Shown here piece by piece: positions 45,691 to 58,341 of a DNA stretch of 64,000 nt. Positions within the stretch are counted from its first letter, which is position 1. Each line of letters starts with the position of its first letter. The stretch comes from Chinchilla lanigera. Lineage: Eukaryota > Chordata > Mammalia > Rodentia > Chinchillidae. The position numbers and the translations under genes are program-made. Location: the NCBI RefSeq assembly GCF_000276665.1, contig NW_004955427.1, positions 1,356,040 to 1,420,039 of the forward strand. Direction: 5' to 3'. A model generated the notes under the pieces. That model was not told the origin of the DNA, did not search any database, and worked only from the letters and a program-made list of their open reading frames with translations.

Positions 45691-46474
45691 CTTATGTGAA
45701 TGTGATCATGCACTATTTCTACTGATTCAGATACTTACAGACTTGTCTGCTTGGGGGCATTCAAAAGGCAGAGTAGGTTAACTGGTTTGGAACAAACCTG
45801 AAGGGAACAACTTTTTTTCTATATATGTATACTGCTGCAGGGTGTAGTAAGTATCCTTCATAAAAGAAAAGCATGTTTGTGAGCTCTTCAGAAAAAAATA
45901 CAAGCCAGCAGGTTGAGAGATACCCAAACTGTCTGAGAAACTGGTGATGTGGGTTTGCTTATTGTTTCATAATTAAGTTTGCAGTGTACTGTCCATACTT
46001 GCAATTCTTTAAGCAATCTAAATTTCAGTCTTTGATTTTAGATTACTATTCCTAAATATCTGATACATATTTTAAAACATGTATATATTAAAAGATGCAC
46101 TGTTAAGAGCCTTTCTCCTACTTCACCTTTCGTCCGCCAGCTAACCACTGATACTGTTCTTACTCTTCTAGGGTTTTTCAGGAGTAAACAAATACAGTTT
46201 CTTATTCCTCCCTTCTTTCACAGGGAAAATAGCGTATTTGACAGACACCATTCAGCATCCTGCTTTTTGCAGTGAAGGATTTCTGGGAGGCTTTTCCATT
46301 AGGTCAGTGTTCTTAAGCGGGGGCAGAAAAGGGAATCGAAATCAACCTGATTGTCAGGTAAATCCTTGTAACTTTATGCTATAAAAATGAAAATGCGTAG
46401 GATCTTTTAAAAAGTGGAATAATGTGTAAAGGTACGGGAGTCATACTTTTTGCTATTTTAAAATCTTAATTATT

Positions 46475-46568
46475 AGGGCTGGGGATTTAGCTCAGCAGAG
46501 CAGTGCCTGCCTGGCAAGTGCAAGGTCGTTGAGTTGGATTCCTGGTACCGGAAAGAAACAAACAAAAT
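46475..46568 (+). repeat. ID SINE
   Basis: GGGCTGGGGATTTAGCTCAG, CTGCCTGGCAAGTGCAAGG, GATTCCTGGTACCGG. Near-identical AT-rich flanks (ATCTTAATTATTA / ATCTTTTATTATTA) suggest the target duplication. Confidence 0.93.
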
Positions 46569-46769
46569 ATCTTTTATTATTAAAATAAATACAATTTTTT
46601 TCACTTATAGCAGCACTGTAATTGTATGTGAGTCTTTACAGTGTCTGCGTAATACCTGCATTCATTTCCTTAGGTAAGTAACTGCGGCCTCTGCAGCTGA
46701 AATGCCATGGGAGCCTTGTAGCTGGGGTGGAGGCCCCAGTGCCCAGTATGAGGCGGGGCTTGTATAGAA

Positions 46770-46905
46770 ATGAGCATACCAGGTCTGTCTTGTGCCACTT
46801 GATCTCAGTCCTTGCAACAACCTCATGAGGCAGGCAGTATTATCTCTTTATATATGGGGAAGGGACTCAAAAATTAGAATTTAGAGAGGCTAAACAATGT
46901 AGTAG
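46770..46905 (+). repeat. MIR SINE
   Basis: TTGCAACAACCTCATGAGGC, GGCAGTATTATCTC and TTAGAGAGGCTAAACAATG follow MIR order. Confidence 0.8.
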
Positions 46906-46906
46906 G

Positions 46907-46990
46907 CTGGGGATGGAGTTCAGTGGCACACGCCTACCCGGCTGGTGGGAGGCCCTGAGTTCAATTCCTAGTACCAAAAAAAAAAAAACA
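46907..46990 (+). repeat. Older ID SINE abutting the MIR
   Basis: GGCTGGGGATGGAGTTCAGT, GAGTTCAATTCCTAGTACC and an A tail. Confidence 0.85.
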
Positions 46991-47428
46991 AAATTTACTG
47001 AACCGTACAAAAAAACCAGGCTAGAATAACACTACACTGCACATCCTGAGATTTTTTTCACTTACCTAGGCCACATGCTAGAAAACCTGGAGTGCTGGCC
47101 TCAGAATATTCTTTTACCCCATCCTCTTCCTGCTCTCCCCTTGGCCTGCTGTGCCCCAGCCACCAGCTTCCTTGCTGCTCTGTCAAACACAACAGAGCTT
47201 GTGTGCTTTTGTGCTGGCTGTCTTCCCCAGGAGCCACTGGACTCTTCCCCCACCGCATCTAGCTGCATCTAGTATACCATTTTTTGTACTTACTTATTGC
47301 TAGCTGTGTTTCCTTCTAGAATGTAAACTTTATACAGTTAGGTATGTATGGGTATGTGTGTGTATTATTCAGTAATTTGCCAATCATTGATCTGTTATAT
47401 TCAATGCTATATTCCAGCCTGAGATAGT

Positions 47429-47537
47429 GTATTTATTTATTTATTTATTGGGTTTTTTTCTGGTACCAGGAATCGAACTCATGACCTTGTGCTTGCCAGG
47501 CAGGCGCTGTGCCGCTGAGCTAAATCCCCAGGCTCCC
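47429..47537 (-). repeat. ID SINE, reversed (first of an adjacent pair)
   Basis: A TTTA-rich tail, TTCTGGTACCAGGAATCGAA, GCTTGCCAGGCAGGCGC and CTAAATCCCCAGGC. Confidence 0.93.
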
Positions 47538-47630
47538 TCTTTTTTGTCTGTTTGTTTTTTTGTTTTTTTTCGGTACCAGGAATCAAACTCACGACCTCGC
47601 GCTTGCCAGGCAGGCGCTGTGCCACTGAGT
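47538..47630 (-). repeat. ID SINE, reversed, 5' truncated (second of the pair)
   Basis: T-rich tail, TCGGTACCAGGAATCAAAC, GCTTGCCAGGCAGGCGC, then it breaks at GCCACTGAG. It is an ID inserted next to or into another. Confidence 0.9.
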
Positions 47631-47764
47631 GCAAGGTATTCAGTAAGTGTTGGATAAATATTTGAACTGCTACTGTACTGCTTCTGAACTAGATATGATG
47701 TTAGGGGATAAAGGTGTAACTGTAACTAGGAGACATACAGTGCCCCTCCCCTCCATTGTCTGGA

Positions 47765-47970
47765 AATAACAGAACTGACTGAGCAATGATGATATACCAT
47801 GTACCATGTTAGTCTAAGAAATAGTCACAGGAAGCAGGTATTATGTCTTCATTTTAGAAGTAAGAACTCAGGCTCAGAGAAGTTACATAATTTGTCAGAG
47901 GTCCTGCTGGTAACTGGCAAAGCCAGAATGCCAGGATAATCTATAGTCCAAATCTTGTTTCTTACCACCA
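47765..47970 (+). repeat. MIR SINE
   Basis: TCATTTTAGAAGTAAGAACT, GGCTCAGAGAAGTTACATAA, CCTGCTGGTAACTGGCAAAG. A short (CCAT)n follows at 47974-47991. Confidence 0.85.
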
Positions 47971-48687
47971 AGACATCCATCCATCCATCCACACTTCCTA
48001 TCTCATGTATCTCATGCATCCTTCTCACCAGTGAATTTGTATATTCTGCCTGTCAAAGACACAGAAAATCACTATCATAGCAGCACATTGTTTTGTGATA
48101 GTATTTTCCTGTAGGTTCATGGCTACTTTGAGCTTTCATCATGAGACATTAGCAAATAGTCTCTTAATCATTATAATAATATAGCAACTTCAGTCATTTG
48201 GCATATATTTATAATTATTTTTGGTTGGTTTTAAAAATTCTGACTTTGCCAGTAATAACATCTCACATTTCCCAGAGGAGGTGAGTTTGTCATAAATACC
48301 ATTTCCGTAGAACATTTTAAGGAACTTAAAGTTCTTGGAAAATATTTTTAACAGGCAACCCTTTCTCAGTCAGACTTCAAGGGCATAATGCTGTGTAACC
48401 TTAAAAATGTATGTGATTATTATATCTTATTATGAGTACTTACATGCATTTATTGTACTGTTTAAAGTTAATTTATATTTAGATGTTCTTTTTGCATTTT
48501 AGTAAAGAAATCAAAAATGGATTCTGAAAAACATTCTGCGGTAGCCGTTAAATTTTCTTTAATCTCCAATGGTTTCTTTTCTTCTTATTCAGATATTGCA
48601 CGTAGGTATTTGGAAGGTTAGAGTGATTCCTTTCTCTCAATACTTATTTATGAGTTGTTTTATTCTCTCCTTTTTAAAAAAATAAAT

Positions 48688-48850
48688 TTGCTGGGCCTGG
48701 TGGTGCATGCCTGTAATCCCAGCACTTGGGAGGCTGAGGCAGGAGGAGTGTTACAAGTTCAAGACCAGCCTGGGCTATAAAGTAAGCTCAAGGCCAGCGT
48801 GAACTGTATACCAAGACCCTGTCTCAAAAAGACCAAAAAAAAAAAAAAAT
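48688..48850 (+). repeat. B1 SINE
   Basis: GCTGGGCCTGGTGGTGCATG, duplicated CAGCCTGGGCTATAAAGTAAG and CAGCGTGAACTGTATACC, CCCTGTCTC and an A tail. Confidence 0.95.
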
Positions 48851-49871
48851 TTACAGAATATATTCTTTTCCAGACTATTCTGATGAAAGTCCCTGATTTT
48901 CATCTTTTTTAAAGACTTTCTTCCTTTACTTGGCTTTTTTTTTTTTTACCTTAATAATTGGTGTTCTGTTAATCAGATTTCTCATAAAAGGCCAAAGCAG
49001 GGACCAGTCATATGCCAGAGTACACAAGTTCACTGGTTTTCATCTCCTTACAGTCTGGCTTTCTATACAGAGGCAGTGGCTAACATGGTATGCTTGGGAA
49101 ACCAAATATTTCCAAACTTATTAGTGGGAAATCCAAACTTTAGAAATTTAGAACCCATAACAGAGGCTTATGTTTTACGGTGACTACTGAAGTCACACTG
49201 TTTACCATAGAAACAGGGTAGACAGGAAACCAAGAATGTAAAATGCAAACAGTTTCGATCCTCAAGAGTGGACTTCCAAGGTTGCTTTTTTTTTTTTACA
49301 TTTTTTATTTTAGCTGTAATAAGTATATAAGATACAAAGGAACAGGAAATTTTAATACATCGAATAGCATTTAGAAGTTACGGCAGGGAGTGGTGTGACT
49401 TCCTGCTATGCAAACAGACCATGAATCTCAGTGAATATCCTCCCTCTATCCTTACCTGCTTTTCTTAGTTCTTAAAGTTGACTGGTTTATGTCTCTTCTG
49501 TGATTTTGGAGAGCTGGAGTTTGGGCCATATGTAAAGTCTAATTATAGACAGGAGGAAATGTTTTATTCTAGAATCTACTGAAACATAAATGATGATTTT
49601 TCTTATATTTTGTATGTCCTTTTATATCCATTGTAAAAAATTAAAATTATTTTGGTCATCTGAGTCTTAATTTCCCCTTGACCAACAGTCCCAAGTGTTT
49701 GGGTTGTGTTTCCCTTTTCTGCTACTTCTGAGATCAGAAGACAGAACTGAACTCATGAGCACAGAGTTTGATCCTACTTCCTCTTCTCTAAGTCAAGTTC
49801 TCCTAAAATGAATGTGTTCTACAGAATATATTCAGCTTGCGTGAGGAGGACAGTTCCATCAAGATAATACA
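48851..49871. other. No gene recognised
   Basis: Single-copy intron with T runs at 48936 and 49286. The stretch 49290-49390 may be an old L1 3' end but is too weak to call. Confidence 0.3.
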
Positions 49872-49992
49872 GTGGGGACATACATACCTAACACCCCAGC
49901 TACTTGGGAGGCTAAAGCAGGATTGCAAGATCAAGGCTACCCTAGTGAGACCTTTCCTCAAAATGAAAATTTTAAAAAGGACTGGAGATGTA
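49872..49992 (+). repeat. B1-dID-like SINE fragment
   Basis: CACCCCAGCTACTTGGGAGG, CAGGATTGCAAGATCAAGG, GACCTTTCCTC, A-rich linker, then GGACTGGAGATGTATA. Confidence 0.7.
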
Positions 49993-51568
49993 TATATTTG
50001 AATACCTACTATATATATTCCAGTGCTCAGCAAGACGTCTGCCAGAGATGCGAATAATGACTTCTATTCCACTGCTTTTGGCCCTGGGTCTGCTACTGAT
50101 TTTGTCCCTTAGCATGAGTGTCTCCTATTTTGTTACGATTATCTACTGAAGAAAAGTTTATTACAAAGTTAAAGAAAAGGCAGTAGTGTACTTCATGTAT
50201 ACACTGTTTGAATACCTATCCAGTTTTGCTTTAACCATTTCTTTGTGATTTTAATTTTAAGACAGCGCAAATGATTTCATGTGCTCCGTAGTTGTAAAAA
50301 GTTTTTGAAAAAAGCACTGACTTTACCATCCTTCACTTTTAGAGTACCATTCTAACCAAAAACAAGGGAAAAAGCCAAACCCAATTGCTAATTTAAAATG
50401 CACTTCACTGTCACAGAAGCGGTGTGTCCTACCTAACAGGCAGGAAATACTGGGCCAGCATCTACTACCAAGTTAGTCAGGCCTTGCCTCACCTGCCAGT
50501 TACCCCAGCTGTAACCTGAGGAGAGCATACCATTGCTTCCCTTTTCATTCAGAAAGCTTCTGAGGATCCTCAGATCTCAGTTCCACAAAATAAAAACCTC
50601 CAGCGATGTTTAAATTCCTTCTTTCCTCCTCCCTGTGTGGGGCTGTGCACAGGTTCACCTGTCAGGAGAGATTAAGGCTCCTCAGGTCGCAGTGGCTCAT
50701 CACTAGACTGAAAACCACTGAAATTTCGTGAGGTTCAGATTCATTTATGAAAGTGTGTGTTGTTGTCTTTAAAAACAAAGGAGTGTTACTCTGATGGCCA
50801 GATAATGGATTTAATAATGAGAGTTTAGTTCCTAGCCTCTTTTCTCATTTTACCTCAGGTTCTCTTTTCATAGCAAACGTCCAAGGAATAAATCTACCAT
50901 CCTTCTCGGAATACCGCATTCAGTAGCTCTGCGTTTCAGTTCCCGTCTTTCTGTGAGTGTTTCATCCTGCCTGATTCCCCTTTTCCCGTGAGTCCCCCTT
51001 CTCAAGTCTCGCAGTCCTTACAGTTTTACGACACAAAACATTGCTATTTCTGTGTCCCCTACATGGGTCTCAGCTCTGTGCACACTTGCTGACCAGATGA
51101 TGGAGAGGTGCGAAGCATTTTCTTGGGGACTGTGACCTCCTCTCAGGCTGAATGGTGCCTGCGGTTGTCAGAATTTTCTGCTGTTCTTAGGGTAGAGGGT
51201 TTTGTTCCTCTTGTTCCTGTCATTTCTGCAAAGGGAGGGTTATTCAGTGAAGTGAGGAATTACTTGAAGACAAATTTAGATTAAGTACAGATAGAGAAAC
51301 TTGGCCAGAGAATCTTAACTTTGCCTGTGATTCTTCATACACTTTGGTCAGCCTAATGAATTTTATGAGACTAGAAGAAGAATTTTATGGGGTGTGATCT
51401 TGGGGAAGATAAGTGGAATCACAAATCACTTGATAGAGTTGTAACCTTTGTTTGAAAGGCCCCCATATGTTCAGTTGTATGCAAGCCTCAAGGATCATAT
51501 GCAACCTCAAACATAACTGTATTTCTTTTAGTAATATGTGTTTATCTTAATAATACATGAGTTGATGT
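49993..51568. other. No gene recognised
   Basis: Single-copy intron with no coding signal. The pyrimidine-rich segment 50870-51060 might be old L2 but is not callable. Confidence 0.3.
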
Positions 51569-51660
51569 TATTTTTATTTTTTGTGGCACTGTGTATCAAC
51601 TCAAAGCCTGAAGTATGGTAGGCAAGCACTTTACCGCTGAGCTATAATCCCAGTGCAGTG
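51569..51660 (-). repeat. Older ID SINE, reversed
   Basis: GCCTGAAGTATGGTAGGCAA, GCACTTTACCGCTGAGCTAT. TGTTATTTTTA flanks it on both sides. Confidence 0.75.
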
Positions 51661-54109
51661 TTATTTTTAAAGAATAATTCTCCCTTTAGTAGCAAGGGAT
51701 TCATTAAAAAAAAAAACCCACAAAACGATTCACTTCTGCGGTTCCCAGTTAGCAGACTAACAAGCAGAGGCAGCAGGACTAGAGCATCTCACTGCACTCC
51801 CGTCTTCCACAAAAATTGAAGACTTTCTCTTATTCTCACCAAGCTTGTAGGTCAGACGGCTCCTTCCTTTTCTTCAGATTTATCAGCAGGTACATACCCA
51901 TAAGTCTTGTCCACCCAAAAATGATGAACATTTTACATTCCTTTCATGCTCTGTTTTCAGGATTTGTTTTTGTTGGGTTTATTTTAAAATTTTTTTTGAA
52001 AGAGGGGAAAAAACCTTAGTTCACCTTTAATCTTTTGTTCCAGGATTGGTGGGCCATGAGACACAGTAAGTCCCGCAGGTTTGCTTCTGTCATAGCAGCC
52101 TGTCTGGAAGGGCTGACCACAACTTTGAGGCTGCTGTAGCTACAGTAATTGGGAGTTCTCCACTTTAAGTGCTACAGCTATGTTAGGCTATTGTGCACAT
52201 GCATGTAAACTCTTCCTCACATTACCTCCCCTTTGTTTAGCTGCTGTTTCTTAATATGATCAATAACTGGCATTTTTCATAGACTCTGCTGTAATTGATG
52301 TTCCCTCAGAGGCTACTGCTCACTATATAGTCTCTGCCCAGTAACAAAAAATGCACTGGGTGAAAACAGTATTTTTTTTTTATGTTCAGGAAACCAAAGA
52401 CGCAGGAGGCTAACCCAGTAAGAAAAGTAGAACTCAGATTTATTGACCCATTACTACTAGTTAGTCTCATCTTGGAGACAGCACAATTTGTGCATCTCAG
52501 TTCAGTGTCACTAGCAAGCAAGCTTGGCAGCTGACTTTATTCTACGGTAGGTTTCAAAAAAATATTCCCATGTTATCTTTACTTTTTATGTACAGCTGGC
52601 CTCTCTTATCATGGTTTCATCAGTCTGGGGTAAGGCCGTGATTGAAGTCTTCTGTGTAAGAGGCACTGGTGATCTTCACCTTTGCCATTAGTACAGTGTA
52701 AGAGGTGCAGCTGGGTGTAGCTAGATTAGTGTGTCATAGTGTGTGGTGAACATAGTTGTTGGGTCTGTTGTCCTGTTTGTACTTAGGGCAGCACTGGCGT
52801 TAGCTAGCTAACTTTGAAATTACAGAAAAATTACTCCTCTTCTGCAACATCTGGCTGATATAAATTTAGATATAAAAAGGGTACACAGATACTTTGGAGT
52901 GAAAATATGTGCTTGAGAAAAGGCAATCTGCTGGTTTCTAGTCATTGCAAGGATAAGGCCTTTGAGCCCCATGACTGCATCTTTTATGCCTTCAGCTGAG
53001 GCATAGAGATTAGAGAAATTCAGAGGAACCGCCCTTCATTAAGGCTAACCCCACCGTAGCATGCTTGTCCATACTTTGCTGGAGTGCATTCCGTTCCCTG
53101 TGGCGATTCACCTGGTACTCTTTCACCACCTTCAATCTCATTATTTTGGGGAGGGAGTTACAATGAGGTAGGTGGAGGTGGGCAGAGACCAAACAAGCAT
53201 CTGGCTTGGTCTGCCTACACAACACACACTGGATAGTACAAAGCCGATTCACTATCTTGATTTAATCTGAGCAAAGTCTGTATTCAGGTTTTTGTGTAAG
53301 TGAGTTATATGTGGTTTACAAGGGATAAGAGATTTGTTGGGGGCTCCTGGACAAGATCTAGAACGGGCCCTCCCTAACCTACCACTACTGCTAAGAAGCT
53401 TTCAGTTTATTCTTTCATACATTTATACAACATTTTTGTCTCAGTGACACAACTACTAACTGTGTATAGCCAGGTGCTAAAGCAAAAGCTGGTTGCAAAA
53501 CTGACCTCAGAGGAGTTTATAATTCAAAAGACAAGTAGTCAGTGTATAATTCAGTGTCACCTTACAATCTGTAGTATGAAAGAAAGTAAAGTTATCATTA
53601 GGAGCTTACAGCTTTCATAGGTGACTTGCTTTGCATTTTGGGGGAGGTTTTTTGAAGACATTGAGTCACCCTGAATTTTGAAAGGGAGCTTGCTAGCTGG
53701 GGACCTCTGAGGAGTACAGAATGCTTAGCTGCAAGATCTGAGAAGTCACTTGTCGGGTGAGTAGTTCAGACCTGAATGTCTCTGACCACAGAACACACCT
53801 CAGGCACCTATGACCCTCCAGGAAGAGTGGGCTTTGCCATCCAAATGATCTTTGAAGTGTGCTTATCATCTGTTTTCTGTGTCCTCCTTTTACCTCCCTC
53901 ATTACTGTAGCCTGACTGAACTGTATTTTCACTGCTTTCCTTTCTTACTGTCACACTACTTATTAACAAGAACTTTGAACCTTTCTAGTCTCTTTCTTAA
54001 TGCGTTCTGAATCCAAATTACCACTTACAGTGCCAAGGCTGTTTCTGGAGCCTTACTGGCCTCTCTTCCTACCCCTAATTAAAAAAGAAATCAGTGGTGG
54101 GTTGCAGTC
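51661..54109. other. No gene recognised
   Basis: About 2.4 kb of single-copy intron. The 80-codon minus frame at 53010-53252 has no family I recognise. A faint Tigger-like start (ACAGCTGGCCTCTCTTATC) is at about 52596. Confidence 0.3.
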
Positions 54110-54255
54110 CAAGAATGCGGGGACCCTGGCTCTGCCTGAGTAGCTTATGATTTCCTAAGCAAGTTACACTATAGATGTGAGTTTCTTCTATGAAGTGAGG
54201 CATCTGGATCAGATGACCTTCACCGGCCCTTCTAGCTGCACAGTTCCGCGACTGT
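54110..54255 (-). repeat. MIR SINE, reversed
   Basis: AAGCAAGTTACACTATAGATG, GTTTCTTCTATGAAGTGAGG and CATCTGGATCAGATGACC follow reversed MIR order. Confidence 0.65.
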
Positions 54256-55713
54256 TACGTGGCAGCGGACAGTGTAGGTGGGTTTGTATGTCCACACTTC
54301 CTGGGACCTGAGCTACTCCATGATCCATCTGGTGGAACTTATCAAGGTGCTTCTCAAACTCACACGTATGGAATTGAACATTAGCTATTACGATGTAATG
54401 TATGCTCTTTTCTGCTGACAACTGTCCTTTGGGCTAGAACCAGTAGTTACCCTAAATAGCAACAGCTAGGTGTATGTCTGTACCCCTATCTGTCTCAAAG
54501 ATGCACTTACCTAACTTTGACATGCCTTCTCCCTCCTCCCACACACACACACACTCTTCACGCTTGTCCTTAAAGCTAGCGTGGCATTCTTAATAGTGAG
54601 TATTTGGGACCCAGGACAGCGGACGAATGTGGGGCTGGTCAGACTGGAGAAGGAACACTGCCAGTGCTCCTCACTGTTCTCGGGCTCAGAATTAGAACTG
54701 CTGCTGTCCTCTCCCGACCTGCTAAAGCATCTGAGAGAGTAAGCATGAAGACGGAGTGTTTCTTCCTGTCTGAGAAGGGACCAAGCAGATTTGCTTGGCA
54801 AGCCTTCCCACCTTTGTTTGACCAGCTTTCCCAGCCAGAGGCACGGCACTGTGAGTGTAGATGAAGGTGAGGAGAGTCTCAACTTTGCTTTTCAGACACA
54901 GGGGGATGTGGAACAGCTTACCAGTTTTGATGATGATTTAAAGCATGTAAATTCTACCTTACTTCACATGACAGCTGGAGAAAGCTCTAAAAGTCTTTGC
55001 AGCATGCAGTAAGCCTAAGTGGCTGGGTTGGTAGCTCAGAAATACTTAAGACAGTGGCAAAAGCAGCCACAGAAATATCCCCTTACGTGTGTGTGATGCT
55101 AGCTGAGTATGTGGTATTTCTCTGTCTTGAGATCCTTAAGTAAATGTCGTTTACAGAAACAAATCATTTAAATTAAAGCTAAATGCACAAATTAAGTAAA
55201 AATTATTTTACTGAATACACTAAATACACTAAAAATTATTTAAAAGTAAAGATATGGCCTAGAGGATTCGGTAAGATATGTTAGATTTTTCAGAGATAAT
55301 GACTGGGTATGTGAACAGCAGATGGGCTCTGAGTTCCTGAGGGAGGTGGAGAACTATACTGCTTTATATCCCCTGATTATTACTCTGTAATATCCTTTCG
55401 TGTATATAAACACTTCTCTTCCTGCTCCCTTTTCCTTTTTTAAGGTCTAATTTTTTTTGGCCCTATTCACCTTGTGAAATACTCTCTTTGTCCTGAAGTA
55501 CTAGATAGGGACAGGATATGACTTAAGAAAAATTATTGGAATTTTACTCCTCTTCTCTTTTTACTTCATCTGAAAATCTATGTATCACCAAAGGTAATAT
55601 TTTGGAGTGAAAGGGACAGAGAACCCTAAAACAAAATTCACAGTTTTTAAAAGGCAATTAATGGAGATTGCAAGATGACTGGAAAATTAAATTAGTCAGA
55701 ACTTGATTTGTCT
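54256..55713. other. No gene recognised
   Basis: Single-copy intron with a short (CA)n near 54541. The overlapping frames at 54511-54882 (123 codons, minus) and 54604-54864 (plus) show no known domain. Confidence 0.3.
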
Positions 55714-55729
55714 TTTCACATCGGCTTTT

Positions 55730-55842
55730 TTGTTGTTGTTATTGTTTTAACTTTTTGTTTTTTTCTTCCGGTACCGGGAATCGAACTCACAACCTCAGGC
55801 TTTCTAGGCAGGCGCCCTACCACTGAGTTAAATCCCCAGCCC
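55730..55842 (-). repeat. ID SINE, reversed, 16-bp target-site duplication with two mismatches
   Basis: TTCTTCCGGTACCGGGAATCG, GGCAGGCGCCCTACCACTG, TTAAATCCCCAGCC. TTTCACATCGGCTTTT at 55714 and TTTCACACTGGCTTTT at 55843 flank it. Confidence 0.93.
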
Positions 55843-55858
55843 TTTCACACTGGCTTTT

Positions 55859-57329
55859 AATCTATGTCACAACACTAGGTAGACATCGCAGAAAAGCGGT
55901 GATTAATGGGTTAATTGCTATGAAGATGCAAATGAACTTGTTAAGCATAAAATTACTGTGTGTTTTATTTGGAAGTGTGAAATGCACGTCCATTCCATCC
56001 AATACATTTTTTCCATCACACAGATTAACCTAAGGACTAAAGAACACTCCCCCAGAGAGCCCACTGTGAGATACTGTATATCCATGATGACGCTTGTTGG
56101 ACTTCCAGTTTTAAAACAAGTCTTAATATGTGATTGTTCTTTGAACTGTGGCTTAGAGCTAACAAATGGAAAAAAGCGTGGAGTGTTAAAGTGCGGCATA
56201 TAGAAATGTTAAAACTGGTGTTTCTCTGCTTTTAAAAAATAAAAAGGAGAGGGAAACAGCTGTTAGAGCTTTGATAGAGGTGGTGATTTTCAGCAGTTTA
56301 GCTGCAGTTTATGGTACAGATGGTACTCTGGGTATAGCTGAAACAATAATTGATGGTTTCTGCCCCCTCCTCCTCTGCGAGATTCAAAAGTGCAGAATAC
56401 CTTTTTCCCAAGGCAGGAATTTTTCAGTTTCCAATTACTGCCTGTATTGAATAAACAACTCTTTTATTGCGTATTCTGTACTGGGCAGTGACTGGGTGTT
56501 GGCCCCTCTTTTTTCATTATGGTAGGCTCCCTAGGTTTGAAGTACTAGGGGGAAATCCTACTTTTGTCCATACTAACCTGCAGTTTACATAGCCTATCTT
56601 CAGTGAAAACAACGTAATTTTTCATTTAGAATACAAAACCACGTCTTCCATTGGTCTAAACAAAATTAGCAAAACAAACAAAAAGCCTTGTAAGAAGCAA
56701 AAATGGTAGGTACCGGTGTCTTATACATTAAAAAAAAAAAAAAATGAACTAGAGCAGTTACTAGAAACATAGATACTTTCCAAATTTTGAGCATATTTTT
56801 AAGAAATGTTAGAAATGACATATCTTCTTGTGTCTGACTTTGCCTGTTACTGACAAATATAAATAAAACATGCATTTGTTACACCCCCAGGTGGTTATAG
56901 TACTTTTCTGTTAAATTTTTACTAAACATTCAGATAGTTATCTCAGATGGTCTTTTCACTACCAACAGTATTAAGCACTTTTAATCTTTAACCGTCAGTG
57001 TACAAATGACAGCCCATGGATTCTGAATCTGTACTGTGTATTCTTACAAAACATGGAGACTAAAAAGGGAAGTAATTTGGTCACACAGTTCTTCAAAAGT
57101 TTTGTCTCACGATCTATGCGCATACCAGATAAAATTTGAGTGAGGTCATTCTTTCATGTCTTCATTATTCTAAACTTAACACAGTATACCTTCTATTTTT
57201 TAATTCTTCAGTCACTGTCCCGTAAGGATTCCTTTAGAGGAAAGCCTGCTCGAGATTTAGACGTAACTGCTAATGGTTACAAAGCCAGCGATTAAACTGT
57301 TCTAGCGGCTTGGTACTTAGCTTAGTACC
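55859..57329. other. No gene recognised
   Basis: AT-rich single-copy intron ending at the CpG island. No repeat or coding feature called. Confidence 0.3.
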
Positions 57330-57510
57330 TGTTACGCGTTACCGCACCGTGCTCTGGGGAGAGCGCACCTTCAGCGCGGCCCCGGAGCGAGGCGGGACGG
57401 ACTCCGCCGGCGGCTGCTCGTGCGGAGCGCCCGCGCCGGCAGGCAGCCCGGAGCCCCTGGCGCTCGGGGTCCGCGCTGCCCCGGCTCGGCGCGGCGGAGG
57501 GGAGCGGCGC

Positions 57511-57701
57511 GGGGACGGGACGGGACCGACGGGGACGGACGGGGATGGACGGGGACGGACGGGGACAGGACGGACGGGGATGGACGGGACCGACGGGGAC
57601 GGACGGGGATGGACGGGGACGGACGGGGACAGGACGGGGACAGGACGGGGAAGAGACGGACGGGACAGGACGGACGGGGACGGACGGGGACGGGACGGGG
57701 A
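57511..57701. repeat. GGGGAC/GGAC minisatellite in the FILIP1L CpG island
   Basis: There are about 190 bases of imperfect tandem units built from GGACGGAC, GGGGATGGAC and GGGGACAGGAC, running directly into the N gap. The plus strand is almost pure G/A/C with frequent GGGG runs, so G-quadruplex formation is plausible; the minus strand is C-rich. The array is probably longer than shown, since assembly stops inside it. Confidence 0.9.
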
Positions 57702-58341
57702 NNNNNNNNNNNNNNNNNNNNNNNNNNNNNNNNNNNNNNNNNNNNNNNNNNNNNNNNNNNNNNNNNNNNNNNNNNNNNNNNNNNNNNNNNNNNNNNNNNN
57801 NNNNNNNNNNNNNNNNNNNNNNNNNNNNNNNNNNNNNNNNNNNNNNNNNNNNNNNNNNNNNNNNNNNNNNNNNNNNNNNNNNNNNNNNNNNNNNNNNNNN
57901 NNNNNNNNNNNNNNNNNNNNNNNNNNNNNNNNNNNNNNNNNNNNNNNNNNNNNNNNNNNNNNNNNNNNNNNNNNNNNNNNNNNNNNNNNNNNNNNNNNNN
58001 NNNNNNNNNNNNNNNNNNNNNNNNNNNNNNNNNNNNNNNNNNNNNNNNNNNNNNNNNNNNNNNNNNNNNNNNNNNNNNNNNNNNNNNNNNNNNNNNNNNN
58101 NNNNNNNNNNNNNNNNNNNNNNNNNNNNNNNNNNNNNNNNNNNNNNNNNNNNNNNNNNNNNNNNNNNNNNNNNNNNNNNNNNNNNNNNNNNNNNNNNNNN
58201 NNNNNNNNNNNNNNNNNNNNNNNNNNNNNNNNNNNNNNNNNNNNNNNNNNNNNNNNNNNNNNNNNNNNNNNNNNNNNNNNNNNNNNNNNNNNNNNNNNNN
58301 NNNNNNNNNNNNNNNNNNNNNNNNNNNNNNNNNNNNNNNNN
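57702..58341. other. Assembly gap (640 N) in the FILIP1L CpG island
   Basis: There are 640 N residues directly after the GGGGAC minisatellite. The gap probably hides the rest of the array and the core promoter and first exon of the short FILIP1L isoform. Confidence 0.99.

Larger units (their letters stand above)
33228..57330 (-). other. FILIP1L: FILIP1L intron upstream of the large exon (antisense to CMSS1 intron 1)
   Basis: Between the large exon and the CpG island at 57.3 kb I see no further FILIP1L coding sequence. This fits a first intron of about 24 kb for the short isoform. In human, by memory of gene structure, the internal promoter is about 25 kb upstream of the same exon. The interval is filled with B1, ID, MIR, hAT and MaLR repeats, listed separately, plus unrecognised single-copy sequence. 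Confidence 0.6.

Noticed and set aside
53010..53252. 80-codon minus frame considered as a pseudogene
   Set aside because: No family recognised and no flanking retrocopy marks.
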